A stretch of 8,143 bases of DNA from Leptospira sp. GTDB taxonomy: Bacteria > Spirochaetota > Leptospiria > Leptospirales > Leptospiraceae. A program made the translations under genes and the position numbers. The stretch spans positions 1 to 8,143 of the forward strand of contig JALOTI010000068.1 of NCBI GenBank assembly GCA_025457985.1. The letters are read 5' to 3'. Each line of letters starts with the position of its first letter. Within the stretch, counting starts at the first letter, position 1. Shown here in pieces: positions 6,601 to 8,143 of the stretch. The notes below the pieces were generated by a model. It saw only the letters and a program-made list of their open reading frames with translations. It searched no databases and was not told where the DNA came from.

Positions 6601-8143
6601 ACATTCGTTTGCTCCCGTTAGCTTGGTTTACCTACGATACAGAAGAGGATGAGAATATATATGCAGGGCCAATCCCACTACCTTTCGTTTGGTACTCGTC
6701 GAATGAATTGAAGTATAGGGTAATCTTTCCTATCTATGGTTACCAAAATTCTCCGGATGCGAAACGTCATTCCTATGGTCTATTTTTATACTTAACTGAG
6801 GATTTGGTTGAAAATTCAGTCAAAGAGCGCTCCATACTTTGGCCATTCGTAAATTGGCATTCATCAGAATTAAAAACTGGTTCTCGATTTCTACCGTTTT
6901 ATTGGCAACGAATGAAGTTGGAGGAAGATGAATCTGTATCAGATTCTTTAGTGATTCCTCCTCTTTTAACTTATATAAATAAAACTGAATATCCTCAAAA
7001 CATAACAAGGAATACATGGATATCTCCAATTTATTTACACTTTGATGATGTTTCTTCTTCTGTTAGAAGAAGGACAAGTATGACATCCATTCCCCTCTAT
7101 TACAGTTCTCAATTTAAGACTAAAGAATTGGAAGATAGAAATTTTTTAATCTTTCCTTTTTATTATGAAAAAGAAGAATTTAAAAAAGATGAGTTGGTTT
7201 ATCATTCTCAATTTTATCTACCAATTGTTCCTATACTTGTACAAAATAAACCTCTTTCGAAAGACAATCCGATTGCTTCCAAATATATTATATCACCTCT
7301 ATATGTTTCATCAGCGACACGGGAAAAATCTGGAGATATATATAAAGAATCATTTTTGCCGATTCCGTTTCTATATATGGAATCTAATTTCAAAAAAAAT
7401 ACCGACTTTACCAGTTTGTTACTCCTATTTCAATCAGCAAATAGTCCTGACAAAACATCTTATCGTTTCTTGCCATTTTTCCAATATTCAAAAGAAAATA
7501 GAATACAGAATCGAGAATCGTATCTTGCGAACTGGGCGATTCCATTTTTTCTGAATATACGCTCTAAGTATCTAGATGGGTCTGCAAATCTAAGGGAATC
7601 CCATATTTTTGGATCTGTTGTATACACATCGATACGCAATCATGAGAAGGAAATAAAACTAGTTCCAATCCTCTATTATGCAAGTGATTCGTATGAAGAG
7701 TCATTCCGTAGTTATCTTTTAATTACAAATTACACACTCAGAGAAGATTTTGAATCTTTGAATGTATTTCCGATCTATCATAAATCTAGAGAAGATTTTG
7801 GGTCTGATTTAGGTAGAAAAAATAGAGAATGGTTCATTCCAATATATTATTCTGAAAATCAAATATATGGAAATGGTAGAACTGCCGAATCTAGTTTTTA
7901 CAGTTTATTGTATACTAATAATCAAGAGTATTCCAAAGAAGGGCGTTTGGAAAAAAGTAGATTGGTTTTACCTTTATTACTTTTTGCGAAGGAAAATAGG
8001 GATTCCTTCTCCGAATGGTCCTGGCTCTTTATCATCCAATCCAAAGCAGATAAATCTAAATCCAGTTTTAATTTTGCACCCATCTTTCATTCCTCCAAAA
8101 AAGAAGAAGAGACAACGAAAGAATCAATGGATTGGTTTTTTCC
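3636..8143 (+). CDS. Giant exported Pro-aromatic repeat protein (>=1,502 aa, C-terminus beyond window)
   Basis: A single frame stays open for 1,502 codons to the right edge. Start: GTG 3636 is the only conventional start after the in-frame TAA at 3589-3591, with GGAAAG about 9 bases upstream; it is followed at once by a good signal peptide cleaved after FPSLFA (residue 24). The rest is made of about fifty copies of a short motif, hydrophobic-Pro-hydrophobic-x-aromatic (FFPFYF, LPFFY, FPLYF, IPFYF, FPPIY, SPLFFY, LPFYW), one per ~30 residues, alternating with strands such as FYLLNYYY and with Asn/Lys/Glu/Asp-rich turns. Strand-turn-strand pairs like WLSPLFFYKKQNYLYLIPFYF suggest serial beta hairpins. 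Residues 275-540 hold two near-identical 133-aa units. A different module, poor in FPFY and with NLLFGVFGYE and LLPLAWFTY, occupies about 870-1010; FPFY-type repeats then resume. No enzymatic motif was seen. I infer an envelope, possibly outer-membrane, structural protein. I know similar Pro-aromatic repeat proteins of unknown role in spirochaetes but cannot name a family. Confidence 0.9.
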   Translation, partial: MRFSPLLLVCLVLSSFVSFPSLFANDFSDLEETRVKVYGSEKDKKYRLDAFFIEWENWPRNNPTHNHFHFFWFANTTDYPKFKKTQFFPFFKTIESKLDPRVSKNYFILYNYDVDREGNRTESFFPFYFSGNSKNNSSYLGVLPFFYTSRDEFETNVRSTFVLPGYYQQKTTNRELKSSESQSYSPFHYSDSVNNAVSQYRTLWFPLLPLYYSKEDSETKHQNIFWLYDVDSNKKTSQVDRTWILPIFYWKRNDYLTVFPLYFNKISKVEGTENWFGLFPPIYRSYSPNHSTFYLLNYYYSKENLNSTQDKFISFFPFYFYGNNALGETSHMFPVLFFYKKEKDGSTHKNILLLYDQTNSESGNLDSLWLSPLFFYKKQNYLYLIPFYFQNTNQDEKTKEEENLSLSWFGIIPPIYRSYSLNHSTFYLLNYYYSKENLNSTQDKFISFFPFYFYKDNTLGETSHMFPVLFFYKKEKDGSNHKNILLLYDQANSESGSLDRLWLSPILYYKKQDYLYFIPFYFRNTTTDLKTKEEEKAAHSWFGILPPIYRSYSSNHSTFYLLNFYKNQSVTNGKTEKSMIFFPIYWNTEYNQNESFTLVPFFYYRETYSDKRSHTNTLVLLDMEKDTEGNLDRIWIFPFYFHKKNSYRYLFPFYFSNDEKLDRRESTSFGPIYYFHKNDTIDERLLFIYYGIDEKTKNGFVTRRTVFPFYYSWSKQIKKTDGLVENEDGYSIFPILYRNKTKEETFTNVLGLVSWTKNDKNELVQNTILPIRFYEKNSYSIWFPFSFQFGNTEENSESGSKWGLGFYSSWSPEEKKLWMLNYYSKNDFKKDQNSQTFFPFYHSWKGETSKGTLVFPLYFDGDFADETDKEKYNNVNLNILGIASQSTKGIFEPSFSLDGGKISKYYYLDTDISWLYYGFRISNRTSTKLIENILPNAKSETSSGGIKIKADSAKVTSKRNFTREDSYNFFGVNLLFGVFGYEAADTKRHIRLLPLAWFTYDTEEDENIYAGPIPLPFVWYSSNELKYRVIFPIYGYQNSPDAKRHSYGLFLYLTEDLVENSVKERSILWPFVNWHSSELKTGSRFLPFYWQRMKLEEDESVSDSLVIPPLLTYINKTEYPQNITRNTWISPIYLHFDDVSSSVRRRTSMTSIPLYYSSQFKTKELEDRNFLIFPFYYEKEEFKKDELVYHSQFYLPIVPILVQNKPLSKDNPIASKYIISPLYVSSATREKSGDIYKESFLPIPFLYMESNFKKNTDFTSLLLLFQSANSPDKTSYRFLPFFQYSKENRIQNRESYLANWAIPFFLNIRSKYLDGSANLRESHIFGSVVYTSIRNHEKEIKLVPILYYASDSYEESFRSYLLITNYTLREDFESLNVFPIYHKSREDFGSDLGRKNREWFIPIYYSENQIYGNGRTAESSFYSLLYTNNQEYSKEGRLEKSRLVLPLLLFAKENRDSFSEWSWLFIIQSKADKSKSSFNFAPIFHSSKKEEETTKESMDWFF
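4458..4856 (+). repeat. 399-bp tandem unit, copy 1 (residues 275-407 of the giant protein)
   Basis: Begins at the Trp codon of WFGLFPPIYRSYS and encodes 133 residues, including FYLLNYYYSKENLNSTQDKF, SFFPFYFY, MFPVLFFYKKEKDG and LYLIPFYF. Compared with copy 2 it is identical over 4530-4585 and again over 4609-4651. The whole unit looks about 80% identical at protein level by eye. Confidence 0.92.
4857..5255 (+). repeat. 399-bp tandem unit, copy 2 (residues 408-540)
   Basis: Starts at WFGIIPPIYRSYS exactly 399 bp after copy 1, with no insertion or deletion between the two. Many differences are third-position or conservative, concentrated at the ends (TKEEENLSLS versus TKEEEKAAHS), which fits a recent duplication or ongoing conversion of the central part. 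Confidence 0.92.
5256..5640 (+). repeat. Diverged third unit of the tandem array (residues 541 to about 669)
   Basis: Opens with WFGILPPIYRSYSSNHSTFY at the same 399-bp phase and keeps the order FFPIYW, VPFFYY, LDRIWIFPFYF, YRYLFPFYF. The middle has diverged and lost a few residues (KNQSVTNGKTEK in place of YSKENLNSTQDK). A more distant relative of the same block starts at 6039 (residue 802: WGLGFYSSWS, LWMLNYYSKN, TFFPFYHSW, LVFPLYF), showing that the larger protein grew from this kind of unit. Confidence 0.75.

Noticed and set aside
3781..7554. Several plus-strand frames of 65-129 codons in alternative phases (3781, 5413, 6424, 7165)
   Set aside because: All lie within the uninterrupted giant frame and lack signals of their own.

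Overview
The window looks like a spirochaete chromosome, most likely Leptospira. The evidence is AT-rich DNA, AAA/TTT-rich codon use, an exported beta-barrel-type protein ending in Phe, and small secreted proteins of leptospiral style. This is a judgement from sequence character and remembered families, not from a search; the species cannot be named.

Layout. (1) 1-508, minus strand: N-terminal part of a heavy-metal P1B-type ATPase (CopA-like) running off the left edge. Just upstream (492-736) lies a frame-broken stretch that reads like the remains of a second metal-binding domain, followed by a cluster of overlapping inverted repeats (757-805). (2) 806-1325: a long AT-rich non-coding stretch. 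It ends in a textbook-spaced sigma-54 promoter (1284-1299), and 60-140 bp upstream of that there is a direct repeat and an 8+8 bp dyad that look like an enhancer-binding site. (3) 1326-2285, plus: a 319-aa outer-membrane beta-barrel candidate driven by that promoter, closed by a strong TTCG-loop terminator. (4) 2363-2806, minus: a GNAT acetyltransferase closely resembling aminoglycoside 3-N-acetyltransferases of the AAC(3)-I type, convergent with the barrel gene. (5) 2917-3423, plus: a 168-aa secreted protein of unknown function, divergent from the acetyltransferase. (6) 3636 to the right edge, plus: a giant open frame with a GTG start and signal peptide, at least 1,502 codons and still open. 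It is built from about fifty repeats of a Pro-aromatic motif (FPFYF, FPLYF, IPFYF and the like), and it contains a 399-bp tandem duplication.

The genes do not form one obvious pathway. Envelope functions dominate: metal export, an outer-membrane barrel, a secreted small protein and a giant exported repeat protein. The least explained object is the giant Pro-aromatic repeat protein. The best-defined regulatory signal is the sigma-54 promoter with its upstream dyad. No RNA genes, CRISPR arrays, transposons or phage genes were seen.
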